Positions 1 to 6,149 are shown, counted from the stretch's first letter. The stretch is DNA of 8,289 nucleotides from Bacteroidota bacterium (GCA_003242315.1 QGUY01000174.1:1-8289), one strand, 5' to 3'. A program made the numbers and translations. Notes: generated from the sequence alone by a model not told the origin.

Positions 1-195
1 TGAGTCGAAATAAGGCTTTTTCTCATCCAAAATCGCTGTTTTTTAATCAAAAGAACGGTGAGTGTGGGATTAGTATTCTTTATCCGATTTTTCTTCTACC
101 TTTACTCATGATAACGATAATCGCGACTCCTCCCCCGGAAGTGTCCTGTTTACCGTTCTCAAAAAATCTGTAATCACTCTTATCAAAAAAAGACT
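1..195 (+). other. non-coding leader upstream of the RRM gene
   Basis: No convincing coding frame is seen here. The stretch is AT-rich and should hold the promoter and 5' leader of the RRM gene. TACCTTTA at 97-104 matches the Bacteroidota -7 consensus TAnnTTTG at all but the last base, but no clear TTTG/TTG partner lies 19-23 nt upstream, so the promoter is only a candidate. The start codon is preceded by an A-run (about 186-192) rather than a Shine-Dalgarno site, which is usual for this phylum. A TGA at 1-3 could end an upstream gene, but this cannot be judged from three bases. Confidence 0.4.
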
Positions 196-498
196 ATGAA
201 CATCTACGTCGCGAACATCCCCTTTAAGGCAACAAGCGATCAGTTGAAGGGATTATTTGAAGCCTTCGGCGAAGTCAGTTCGGCAAAGATCATCCTTGAC
301 AAATTCACCCAGCGCAGCAGAGGTTTTGGTTTCGTTGAAATGAACGACGACACTGCAGCGCGCCAGGCTATAGATGAGCTCAACGGTTCCGATTTTATGG
401 GAAAGAACCTCGTTGTAAATGAGGCGCGACCGCGTACGGATGCACCTCGCAGCGGCGGTGGTAACCGTGGCGGCAATTTCAATCGCCGCAATTACTAG
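196..498 (+). CDS. single-RRM RNA-binding protein with Gly/Arg-rich tail
   Basis: This 100-aa protein is a single RNA recognition motif, expected to bind single-stranded RNA in the cytoplasm. RNP2 is IYVANI at residues 3-8 and RNP1 is RGFGFVEM at 42-49; the RNA-stacking aromatics Y4, F44 and F46 are all present. The RRM fills residues 2-78. The last 20 or so residues are Gly/Arg/Asn-rich (GGGNRGG then NFNRR), like a short RGG tail that would add non-specific RNA contact. Length and layout match the small RRM proteins common in Bacteroidota and cyanobacteria, some of which are cold-induced; cold regulation here is inference only. The ATG at 196 is the natural start because RNP2 begins two residues later. 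The gene is monocistronic, ending at a strong hairpin 28 bp downstream. Confidence 0.93.
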   Translation: MNIYVANIPFKATSDQLKGLFEAFGEVSSAKIILDKFTQRSRGFGFVEMNDDTAARQAIDELNGSDFMGKNLVVNEARPRTDAPRSGGGNRGGNFNRRNY

Positions 499-526
499 AT
501 CGTCCGAACCATTTCTACCCAATAGC

Positions 527-563
527 AGACGACCGGCCCCAAAGTGCCGGTCGTTTCGCTTTT
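527..563 (+). terminator. rho-independent terminator of the RRM gene
   Basis: A perfect 9-bp GC-rich stem pairs ACGACCGGC (529-537) with GCCGGTCGT (546-554) around an 8-nt loop. It extends two pairs at the base (A527-T556, and G528-T555 as a wobble). The stem is followed by a T-rich stretch (TTTCGCTTTT, 554-563). It begins 28 nt after the RRM stop codon and isolates that gene from the next. Confidence 0.85.
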
Positions 564-582
564 AACAAACCGGTGTTTCACC

Positions 583-614
583 TTGCAATCGCCAAAAAAA
601 TTTCGTAAACTTTG
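583..614 (+). promoter_or_regulatory. candidate Bacteroidota promoter for the DoxX-like gene
   Basis: TTG at 583-585 and AAACTTTG at 607-614 are 21 nt apart. The second box matches TAnnTTTG at every position but the first, and the spacing fits the Bacteroidota -33/-7 arrangement. The site lies just after the previous gene's terminator and about 24 nt before the ATG. Transcription would begin near 620, leaving a very short leader. Confidence 0.45.
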
Positions 615-637
615 TTACATACCAAATTCGATTGGCT

Positions 638-1093
638 ATGAGTGTCATCAGCAATGTCGAAAAATGGGGAAACGCCCACAGACCCGGATTTCTTGACATT
701 TTCCGGGTAGCGTTGGGGATTTTTATCACCTACAAGGGCCTGTATTTCCTTACGCATATGCACGACCTCCAGATGACCACTGCCGGTATTAACATCTATT
801 TCGCAGGTGCGGCGCTGGCCCACTACGTCGTGTTTGCTCACATTCTTGGCGGACCACTTATCGCGGTGGGATTGTTCACGCGCATCGTCTGCCTTATCCA
901 AATTCCGATCCTGATCGGAGCCATTGTGTTTGTCAACTATCCAGAAGGCTTTCTTTCCTTCGGAAACCTGATGGAATTGGAGATATCTATTTTGGTTTTG
1001 GTTGGCCTGATCCTTTTTATGGTATTTGGTGCCGGACGATTTTCCCTTGATGCGAAACGCAGGTTGGAAATGGGTGCAGCAACCCATCCCTGA
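638..1093 (+). CDS. DoxX-like small integral membrane protein
   Basis: From the ATG at 638 this is a 151-aa, very hydrophobic protein with about four predicted membrane helices (roughly residues 19-40, 52-75, 79-101 and 111-133). It has a basic, Arg/Lys-containing C-terminal tail. Size and helix pattern, including a first helix with a GIFITYKGLYFL core and a conserved-looking GGPLIAVGLFTR turn, fit the DoxX/DoxD-like family. Members are linked to quinone/redox or thiosulfate metabolism, but most have no proven function and none can be assigned here. A TTG two codons upstream (632) is also in frame; the ATG is preferred because it starts MSVISNVEKW and suits the candidate promoter. The gene stands alone between two strong terminators. 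Confidence 0.8.
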   Translation: MSVISNVEKWGNAHRPGFLDIFRVALGIFITYKGLYFLTHMHDLQMTTAGINIYFAGAALAHYVVFAHILGGPLIAVGLFTRIVCLIQIPILIGAIVFVNYPEGFLSFGNLMELEISILVLVGLILFMVFGAGRFSLDAKRRLEMGAATHP

Positions 1094-1123
1094 GCCGGCA
1101 TTTTTACCTAAAACCTGAACGGG

Positions 1124-1153
1124 AAGAGGCACTTTAGGGTGCCTCTTTTTTTT
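1124..1153 (+). terminator. rho-independent terminator of the DoxX-like gene
   Basis: A 9-bp perfect stem (AAGAGGCAC at 1124-1132 with GTGCCTCTT at 1139-1147) closes a 6-nt loop. It runs straight into eight consecutive T residues (1146-1153). It starts 31 nt past the stop codon and is a textbook intrinsic terminator. Confidence 0.92.
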
Positions 1154-1388
1154 GTGTTGAGGTGTTGATGTGTTGAAGTTTCTAACGCGCCACTTACGTG
1201 CGGGAAGTCTGTTTCTTGCCAGCAACCTACAAGGTCATGCCCCCTCCGCACGCCCCTCAATCCCCTAAAGGGGCCCAACGCGCAGGCGCCACGCAAGATT
1301 GAAATGAATCTCCGGTAGTCCTGCTAATCCTTCTACTCCCACGGTTCTCCGGAAGCCAGACAACTCCAACACATCAACACATCAACAC
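1154..1388. repeat. inverted-repeat-bounded intergenic block
   Basis: This block fills most of the gene-free interval 1094-1425. The left arm (1154-1180) reads GTGTTGAG, GTGTTGAT, GTGTTGAA, then GTT. The right arm (1362-1388), read on the minus strand, is GTGTTGAT, GTGTTGAT, GTGTTGGA, then GTT, so 25 of 27 positions match. The 181-bp interior carries a CCCCT-AA-AGGGG mini-hairpin (1262-1273) inside a C/G-rich run, AACGCGC twice (1184-1190 and 1277-1283) and CTCCGG twice (1310-1315 and 1347-1352). No convincing coding frame or tRNA fold is seen. The arms could be terminal repeats of a small non-autonomous element, or a genome-wide intergenic repeat. No target-site duplication can be defined, because the left side is a T-run. 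Confidence 0.7.
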
Positions 1389-1425
1389 ATTTTACAATTT
1401 CCCCTTTTCCCCTTATCCTTACACA

Positions 1426-2931
1426 GTGAACTACTTCCTCGGAATAGACATAGGAACAGGGAGCACGAAGGCGGTAGCCATTAGTGAGTCGATGGACGAA
1501 GTGCTTTCCGTCGAACAGTCGCCCTACCCGACATTCCATCCCGCGCCTTTCGCCAGCGAACAGGATCCGGAACAAATATGGGAGGCATTCGTCGAATGCA
1601 TTCGGGCAACCGTTGCGCGCCTGGGCAAAGCGCCCGTAGCAATTGGGTTCAGCACCGCCATGCACTCCGTGATTGCCCTCGACAACAGCGGCCGGCCCCT
1701 CCGTAAGATGCTCACCTGGGCAGACAGCCGTTGCGCACCTTACGCCAGAACCCTCCGCGAATTAGAAGACGCGCGTGAACTGTACGAAAAGACAGGCACG
1801 GCCATTCATGCCATGAGCCCGCTTGTCAAACTGGTGTGGCTTCGGGAACGCGAACCCGAGACCTTTCGAAAGGCCGCACGCTTCGTTTCGATAAAGGAAT
1901 ATATCTGGCATCGCCTCTTTGGTGTCTATGAGATGGATTACTCGGCCGCGTCGGGTACAGGCCTTATGGACATCCTTCAACGCCAATGGAATCCGAAATC
2001 GCTCGAGATTGCGGGCATTGGAGAACATCAATTGTCTACGCTCGTTCCCACACATCACAAGCGAAACGACCTGCGAAAAGAATTGCAGGAAGTGCTGCCA
2101 TTGACACCAACACCCTGGTTTGTTGTTGGAGGCGGCGATGGCTGTCTCGCAAACCTCGGCAGCAACGCCATCACACCGGGTGTTGCCTGCCTCACCATAG
2201 GGACCAGTGGAGCCGTTCGCATCGCCTCGCCGACACCTCGCTACAACTTTTCGTCCATGACGTTCAACTACATCCTGGATGAAGACACGTACATATGCGG
2301 TGGTCCAATCAACAACGGTGGCGTTATTCTCCAATGGTATCTTCGCGACCTTCTCGGCAAGACCCCTGCCGCATTAACCGACTACACCACCTACCTTTCA
2401 AAAGCCGCGTCAATTCCGCCCGGCGCCCGTGGATTAATATTCCTCCCGTATCTTATGGGAGAGCGCGCCCCGGTGTGGGACAGCCGTGTAAGCGGCGCGT
2501 TCTTTGGCATCACCAACGAACACAAGCAGGAACACTTCACCCGTGCACTGATAGAGGGCATCTCATTTGCCCTGTACCAGGTGGCCAACGTGCTTCGCGA
2601 AGTAGGAGGTGAAATAAAGCAGATCAATGCAAGCGGTGGATTCGTTCATTCGAGTGAGTGGCTGCAAATTCTCACCGATATCTTTGGCATTCCGGTATAT
2701 CGCTCCAACCTGGAAGATGCATCGTCAATTGGTGCTGCAATGATTGCAGCGCGAGCCGCGCGCGATCTGAATGTATATCCTCCTTTTCAACCGAATCACG
2801 CACCAGAGGTATTTCACCCGGATGCCAGCCGACATGCACAGTATCAAAAACCTTTTGAGCTGTTTCAACGCCTCTTCACAAAGACGCGGGAAGAAATGGA
2901 ATTGCTGCACGAGATGCGCGGAGAAGGCTGA
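1426..2931 (+). CDS. gntK: gluconokinase (FGGY family carbohydrate kinase)
   Basis: This 501-aa FGGY sugar kinase is predicted to phosphorylate gluconate with ATP to 6-phosphogluconate, which enters the pentose-phosphate or Entner-Doudoroff route in the cytoplasm. The N-terminal phosphate loop is LGIDIGTGSTKAV (5-17). The substrate domain carries AMHSVIALD (78-86), TWADSR (97-102) and AMSPLVKLVWL (129-139). The catalytic Asp is most likely D238 in VVGGGDG. The second actin-like lobe has TIGTSGAVR (257-265), GGPINNGG (292-299), LMGERAPVWD (343-352) and the ATP-site loop ASGGF (402-406). The MHS.IA.D, MSPL.K..W and GGP.NNGG segments resemble the Bacillus-type gluconate kinase more than xylulokinase or glycerol kinase; the substrate is therefore by resemblance. 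The start is a GTG directly before NYFLGIDIG, with no Shine-Dalgarno site and a pyrimidine-rich leader. No gluconate transporter or regulator adjoins it. Confidence 0.85.
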   Translation: MNYFLGIDIGTGSTKAVAISESMDEVLSVEQSPYPTFHPAPFASEQDPEQIWEAFVECIRATVARLGKAPVAIGFSTAMHSVIALDNSGRPLRKMLTWADSRCAPYARTLRELEDARELYEKTGTAIHAMSPLVKLVWLREREPETFRKAARFVSIKEYIWHRLFGVYEMDYSAASGTGLMDILQRQWNPKSLEIAGIGEHQLSTLVPTHHKRNDLRKELQEVLPLTPTPWFVVGGGDGCLANLGSNAITPGVACLTIGTSGAVRIASPTPRYNFSSMTFNYILDEDTYICGGPINNGGVILQWYLRDLLGKTPAALTDYTTYLSKAASIPPGARGLIFLPYLMGERAPVWDSRVSGAFFGITNEHKQEHFTRALIEGISFALYQVANVLREVGGEIKQINASGGFVHSSEWLQILTDIFGIPVYRSNLEDASSIGAAMIAARAARDLNVYPPFQPNHAPEVFHPDASRHAQYQKPFELFQRLFTKTREEMELLHEMRGEG

Positions 2932-2946
2932 GGTCAAGCCCTCTTT
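2921..2946 (+). terminator. weak imperfect hairpin at the gntK/phosphoesterase junction
   Basis: GGCT (2926-2929) pairs with AGCC (2937-2940) around a 7-nt loop. After one A-C mismatch, GAGA (2921-2924) pairs with TCTT (2942-2945, one G-T wobble). The right side ends in a short CTCTTT run. The hairpin spans the gntK stop codon and the 2-bp gap to the convergent gene. It might terminate plus-strand transcription weakly, but the stem is poor and the T-tract short. Confidence 0.25.
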
Positions 2947-4199
2947 AGTTCAATGATCGTCAGCTCCGGAGGCATTCCGATCCTTCCCAGGAAGCCCAGG
3001 CATCCGAAGCCTCTGTTCACATAGAGATATTGATTTCCTTCGCGGTACAGATCGGCCCATTGAACGTATGAATACTTTGCGGGACTCCAACGGAAATCAC
3101 CGATCTCAACTCCCATTTGAAACCCATGCGTGTGACCGGCAAACATAACATCAATATCGGGAAACTCAGGCCGCACTATTGCATCCCAATGGCTCGGGTC
3201 ATGCGATAGCAGTAGTTTTACAGGAGCCTCTTCTGCACCCTTGTAGGCAAGGTCAAGTCGCCCCAGCTTTGGGAACCGCCCTTTACCCCAGTTTTCAACG
3301 CCAAGGATTGCGATCCGTTCGCCGCCTGTTTCAAGGAAGCGGTGCTCATTCATCAGAAGATCATAGCCGAGTTCGCGATGTGACTGTATGAAGTCTTGGA
3401 AATTTTTCCGCTTGGCTTCCACTGAGGGCCACGAGATGTAATCGCCGTAATCGTGATTGCCAGTTACCGAGTACACGCCCATAGGAGCGCGCAGCATACG
3501 CAACATATCGGCAAAGGCATAGAGCTCACTCGTTCGGTAATTGACGAGGTCGCCCGTAAAAAAAATCACATCAGGCTTCTCCTGCACGAGCATTTCGAAG
3601 CCACCGCGAATTTTTGACGGATAATACGCCGGGTTGCAGTGGATGTCCGAAATCTGTCCGATGCGAATACCATCGAACGCCCGCGGAAGGTTGGGCAAAC
3701 GTATCGTACGCCGCAACACGCGGAAATCGTAAGCACCATAAGAGATGCCGAAGATCGCAGCTGCAAATGGAAGCGCAGCCGTTGTGAGCGCGGCTTTCTC
3801 AAGAAAAGCGGCCCGCGTCATTTTTGTAATCTTCGAGGCGGCCTCCGCCGACGCCGCGCGTCTCTTTCGAAGCGCCGCGATGCCATTCACGATTACGAGC
3901 GTTGTATCCTGCAGGATGGTGGTGGCAACAGGAATTGCTTTCGTGGCATAGATCACCATGAGGGCGGTCATGTACCAATGATTTATCCCTTCCTGTATAC
4001 CCAGGAGGTCGGCTTGGTAGTACATCACCACGACGGCGACAGCGAACAGTGTTGTTCCCGCTACGGCTGACAGGATGATCATTCGCACCCACTGATTCAT
4101 GTTGGGCGTGATCCTGCGTAACATGGCTACGAAGAGAAAATCGACCAGCAGGATCAGGGATACGAGAATGAAAGCGAGTACAACCTTATTCTGTAACAT
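2934..4199 (-). CDS. membrane-anchored metallophosphoesterase
   Basis: This 421-aa protein has a C-terminal calcineurin-like phosphoesterase domain (about 175-420) behind an N-terminal membrane region. All metal-binding motifs are present in order: SDIH (184-187), GD (216-217), GNHD (247-250), SHD (332-334) and GHTH (355-358), so an active two-metal hydrolase is expected. Helices are predicted at about 4-26, 38-60, 74-95 and 133-155. The stretch before the last helix (TRAAFLEKAAL, 128-138) resembles a degenerate twin-arginine signal with one Arg missing. The overall plan resembles the YkuE/YkoQ-type phosphoesterases, some of which act on lipid or nucleotide phosphoesters; the substrate here is unknown. 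GAGG lies 2 nt before the ATG. The gene begins 28 nt after the small membrane protein, so the two are probably co-transcribed. Its stop codon sits 2 bp from that of convergent gntK. Confidence 0.9.
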   Translation of the reverse strand: MLQNKVVLAFILVSLILLVDFLFVAMLRRITPNMNQWVRMIILSAVAGTTLFAVAVVVMYYQADLLGIQEGINHWYMTALMVIYATKAIPVATTILQDTTLVIVNGIAALRKRRAASAEAASKITKMTRAAFLEKAALTTAALPFAAAIFGISYGAYDFRVLRRTIRLPNLPRAFDGIRIGQISDIHCNPAYYPSKIRGGFEMLVQEKPDVIFFTGDLVNYRTSELYAFADMLRMLRAPMGVYSVTGNHDYGDYISWPSVEAKRKNFQDFIQSHRELGYDLLMNEHRFLETGGERIAILGVENWGKGRFPKLGRLDLAYKGAEEAPVKLLLSHDPSHWDAIVRPEFPDIDVMFAGHTHGFQMGVEIGDFRWSPAKYSYVQWADLYREGNQYLYVNRGFGCLGFLGRIGMPPELTIIELKRA

Positions 4200-4227
4200 C
4201 GCCTCAATTTAGCAGCAAGACGCCAGT

Positions 4228-4557
4228 TTATTCCGGTGTTTTCGAATCACCGTGGAAGTGACACCATTTTTCCCTGATCCTTTGCTTTAGCGCCTCCCGC
4301 TCTTCCGGCGACATACGGGATAGCTTTTCTTTCATTTTCATCTTCAGGGAATGTTCTCGGTGGCCTCCTTTGGCAAACCCGCCGAGTAATATTTTGGACA
4401 ACACCAGCAAGCCCAACGCCTGCCAGAAAGTAAGGACAGGACCACCAAAAAGGTCGGGTATCAGCCAGTTCCAAAGTTGTTGGGTGACGAAGGTGAGTAC
4501 TGCCAGCATCAGAAGGCCGAACATTACCCACAACAAAATTCTACCACCTCTTTTCAT
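4228..4557 (-). CDS. small two-helix membrane protein of unknown function
   Basis: This 109-aa protein belongs to no family I can name. Two hydrophobic helices (about 7-28 and 38-61) are followed by a highly charged cytoplasmic-type tail. The tail contains a predicted amphipathic helix (KMKMKEKLSRMSPEEREALK, 72-91, continuing to W98). H66 and H69 lie just after the second helix, and C99, H100 and H102 lie near the C-terminus, a pattern that could bind metal (inference). Lys/Arg at the extreme N-terminus suggests both ends face the cytoplasm. It sits 39 nt after an ECF sigma gene and 28 nt before a phosphoesterase gene, all on one strand. That is the position an anti-sigma factor often takes, but no zf-HC2, FecR or other anti-sigma motif is visible. 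Its codon use resembles its neighbours. Confidence 0.8.
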   Translation of the reverse strand: MKRGGRILLWVMFGLLMLAVLTFVTQQLWNWLIPDLFGGPVLTFWQALGLLVLSKILLGGFAKGGHREHSLKMKMKEKLSRMSPEEREALKQRIREKWCHFHGDSKTPE

Positions 4558-4596
4558 AGCTCGAATAATTTCTTTAACCGCATTGCAGTTTTGTTT

Positions 4597-5139
4597 TCAT
4601 AACTCATCGTACAGCTTCTGCAGCCGCTTTCGCAGGGCCAGTATCGCGTATCGTTTTCGCGAAAGCAGTGTATTAATGGAAACGCCCTGCTCGGCAGCGA
4701 GCTCGCGGAAGCTTACGTCTTCAATTTCATTTCGGATAAACACCTCCCGCTGTTCTTCCGGGAGCTCGTCCAGTGCCTCCATTATCTCCTCCCAGATCAT
4801 TTCCCGCAGGAACGCGTCTTCCGGTGTGTTGCCAAGGTCCGGCAGAATATCCTGCATCGTCAGCGGCACATCCTCATCAGGCCCCGTGGTCTGCGTGAGA
4901 TTCGTCTTTTTGGGACGCACTGCGTCCCTCCGATACCGGTCGATAATCTTGTTTCGCGCCACCGAAAACAGCCACGACGTCACGCGGTCCAGCGATTCTA
5001 TTGAATCGTAGCCGGCAATGAATTGGTAGAAGACGTCCTGTAGGATGTCCTCAGCTTCTTCAAGGGTGGATACGCGATTGCGAATAAAATTGAGCAATCT
5101 TCCCCTTTCCCGAAGAAATGTCTGTTCTTTAATCTGCAT
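4597..5139 (-). CDS. ECF-type RNA polymerase sigma factor
   Basis: From the ATG at 5139 this is a 180-aa sigma-70 family ECF factor, which directs RNA polymerase to a small promoter set. Region 2 spans about 11-71, with EDILQDVFYQF (30-40) for core binding and SWLFSVARNKIIDRYRR (55-71) for -10 recognition. A flexible linker rich in Pro, Thr and Asp (72-108) joins it to region 4 (about 121-173). Region 4 contains the LPEEQREVFIRNEIE segment (126-140) and the -35-binding helix-turn-helix SFRELAAEQGVSINTLLSRK (143-162). An in-frame TTG (5163) and GTG (5151) lie upstream; the ATG is preferred because MQIKEQTFLRERGRLL is a typical start for Bacteroidota ECF factors. It is first of a probable three-gene transcript with the small membrane protein and the phosphoesterase. 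The target genes are unknown. Confidence 0.92.
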   Translation of the reverse strand: MQIKEQTFLRERGRLLNFIRNRVSTLEEAEDILQDVFYQFIAGYDSIESLDRVTSWLFSVARNKIIDRYRRDAVRPKKTNLTQTTGPDEDVPLTMQDILPDLGNTPEDAFLREMIWEEIMEALDELPEEQREVFIRNEIEDVSFRELAAEQGVSINTLLSRKRYAILALRKRLQKLYDEL

Positions 5140-5181
5140 TGCCAGTTCCACGGCGCCCCACAAGAATGACCAGTTTAAGGG

Positions 5182-5198
5182 GTAAGACGGCTACACCC
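5182..5198 (-). promoter_or_regulatory. possible sigma-gene promoter element
   Basis: On the minus strand, 43 bp upstream of the sigma ATG, lies GGGTGTAGCCGTCTTAC. It resembles the TGTAACC/CGTC-like stretches I associate with ECF genes in this phylum, so it might be an autoregulated promoter. It is bracketed by AAGGG (5177-5181) and CCCTT (5196-5200), a 5-bp inverted pair. This rests on recollection of similar upstream regions and is weak. Confidence 0.2.
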
Positions 5199-5211
5199 TT
5201 GAATTATTTTA

Positions 5212-5234
5212 ACCCAAATTTGTCATTTTTGGGT
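5212..5234. promoter_or_regulatory. dyad ACCCAAA-N9-TTTGGGT in the divergent intergenic region
   Basis: Perfect 7-bp inverted arms (5212-5218 and 5228-5234) lie 9 nt apart between the divergent sigma and hydrolase genes. The arm-to-arm centre spacing is 16 nt, about one and a half helical turns, and the arms are AT/GC mixed. It could be an operator for a dimeric regulator of either gene. For the hydrolase, CATTTTTG (5224-5231) is also a 7-of-8 match to TAnnTTTG, with TTG (5199-5201) 22 nt upstream, so a promoter may overlap the right arm. No T-run follows, which argues against a terminator. Confidence 0.4.
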
Positions 5235-5264
5235 CACGACACCGATTAACCCGGCAGCAAGGTA

Positions 5265-6071
5265 ATGAATGTATACACCGAACGAAGCATCGCGCTACCG
5301 GGCAGCACGCTTTCCTACTACGTAGCGGGGTCCGGAACCCACCCGCTGATCGCTTTTCACGGTTTCGGCCAAACCCACAAGGCATTCCATTCCTGGCTCG
5401 AGACTGCGGGAAGCCGTTACATGCTTATCCTCGTCGACCTGTACTTCCATGGCAAGAGCACCTGGGACGACCCGGAGACTCCGCTGGAAAAAACCACCTG
5501 GAAGGAAATTATGTCTATTCTTTTTTCACGGGAGGGGATTTCTACGTGCTCCGTCGCAGGATTTAGTCTGGGCGGCAAGCTTGCCCTCGCAACCTATGAG
5601 GCATTTCCCAAACAGGTCCGCACGCTCTACCTGATCGCCGCTGACGGCATCAGACCATCTTTTTGGTATAACCTGGCCACCTGGCCTCTGCCCATGAGGT
5701 TGTTGTTTAAAAGCCTGATCGAACATGAAAAACGATTCTTGAAGCTCACACGGATAGCAAGAATTCTGGGCCTGGCCGACAAGAAAGTGCTGCGGTTCGC
5801 GGAAAACCAGATGGACACCCCGGCCAGGCGCGCGAGGGTGTACAACACCTGGGTTGTTTTCAGACGCCTGAAATTCGACATGAGCCACCTCGTGCGAATG
5901 ATGGAGGCGCACGATACCCGCGTTTTCGTAATAACAGGTCGCTATGACCGGATTATTCCCCCGCAACGCGTAGAACCTGTTTTCAAACGGTTGAAAAACG
6001 TAACGTTTCATGTACTCGAAACGGGTCATAACAGTCTGTTGCCGGCGGCCGCTTTTGTGATCTCAGAATAG
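5265..6071 (+). CDS. alpha/beta-fold hydrolase
   Basis: This 268-aa protein is a complete alpha/beta hydrolase with the classic triad. The oxyanion-hole motif is FHGFG (31-35). The nucleophile elbow is GFSLGG (99-104) with S101, the acid is D228 in TGRYDRIIP, and the base is H255 in ETGHNSLLP. A helical cap lies between about 130 and 205, and there is no signal peptide, so it is a cytoplasmic enzyme. The fold covers esterases, MenH-like enzymes and C-C bond hydrolases, and the substrate cannot be told from the sequence. The ATG at 5265 has AAGG a few bases upstream. It is divergent from the sigma gene and sits 78 bp before purL, which has its own promoter. I see no hairpin after its TAG stop. 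Confidence 0.9.
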   Translation: MNVYTERSIALPGSTLSYYVAGSGTHPLIAFHGFGQTHKAFHSWLETAGSRYMLILVDLYFHGKSTWDDPETPLEKTTWKEIMSILFSREGISTCSVAGFSLGGKLALATYEAFPKQVRTLYLIAADGIRPSFWYNLATWPLPMRLLFKSLIEHEKRFLKLTRIARILGLADKKVLRFAENQMDTPARRARVYNTWVVFRRLKFDMSHLVRMMEAHDTRVFVITGRYDRIIPPQRVEPVFKRLKNVTFHVLETGHNSLLPAAAFVISE

Positions 6072-6088
6072 TCCAATTCGTTTGAAAT

Positions 6089-6123
6089 TTTGCCTGAAAT
6101 CCCGCCGAAGCGTGTTACTTTTG
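6089..6123 (+). promoter_or_regulatory. Bacteroidota-type promoter of purL
   Basis: TACTTTTG at 6116-6123 is a perfect match to the -7 consensus TAnnTTTG, and TTTG at 6089-6092 lies 23 nt upstream as the -33 box. The expected start of transcription is near 6130, giving a leader of about 20 nt before the ATG at 6150. This is the best promoter in the window and the clearest direct sign of phylum. No purine-responsive operator or riboswitch fold fits in so short a leader. Confidence 0.7.
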
Positions 6124-6149
6124 CGCGTCGCTAAACGTTTTCCTTTTCC

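Noticed and set aside
578..1225. Open frame of 215 codons on the minus strand opposite the DoxX-like gene
   Set aside because: It covers a recognisable membrane-protein gene, crosses both its promoter and terminator, and its translation is low-complexity and basic with no motif.
1108..1296. 62-codon minus-strand frame in the repeat block
   Set aside because: It is made of repeat and terminator sequence and has no protein-like character or start signal.
1181..1361. tRNA or small structured RNA in the gene-free interval
   Set aside because: No cloverleaf or T-loop consensus was found by eye; the only clear structures are short palindromes.
1154..1388. CRISPR-like array from GTGTTGA repeats
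   Set aside because: The repeats are 8 bp, directly tandem with no spacers, and inverted at the two ends, unlike a CRISPR array.
1762..2334. Open frame of 190 codons on the minus strand inside gntK
   Set aside because: It is antisense to conserved kinase motifs and shows no domain; it is a shadow frame of a GC-rich gene.
4370..5011. Open frame of 213 codons on the plus strand across the sigma and small membrane protein genes
   Set aside because: It overlaps two genes with clear protein features; the translation is Ser/Arg-rich and motif-free.
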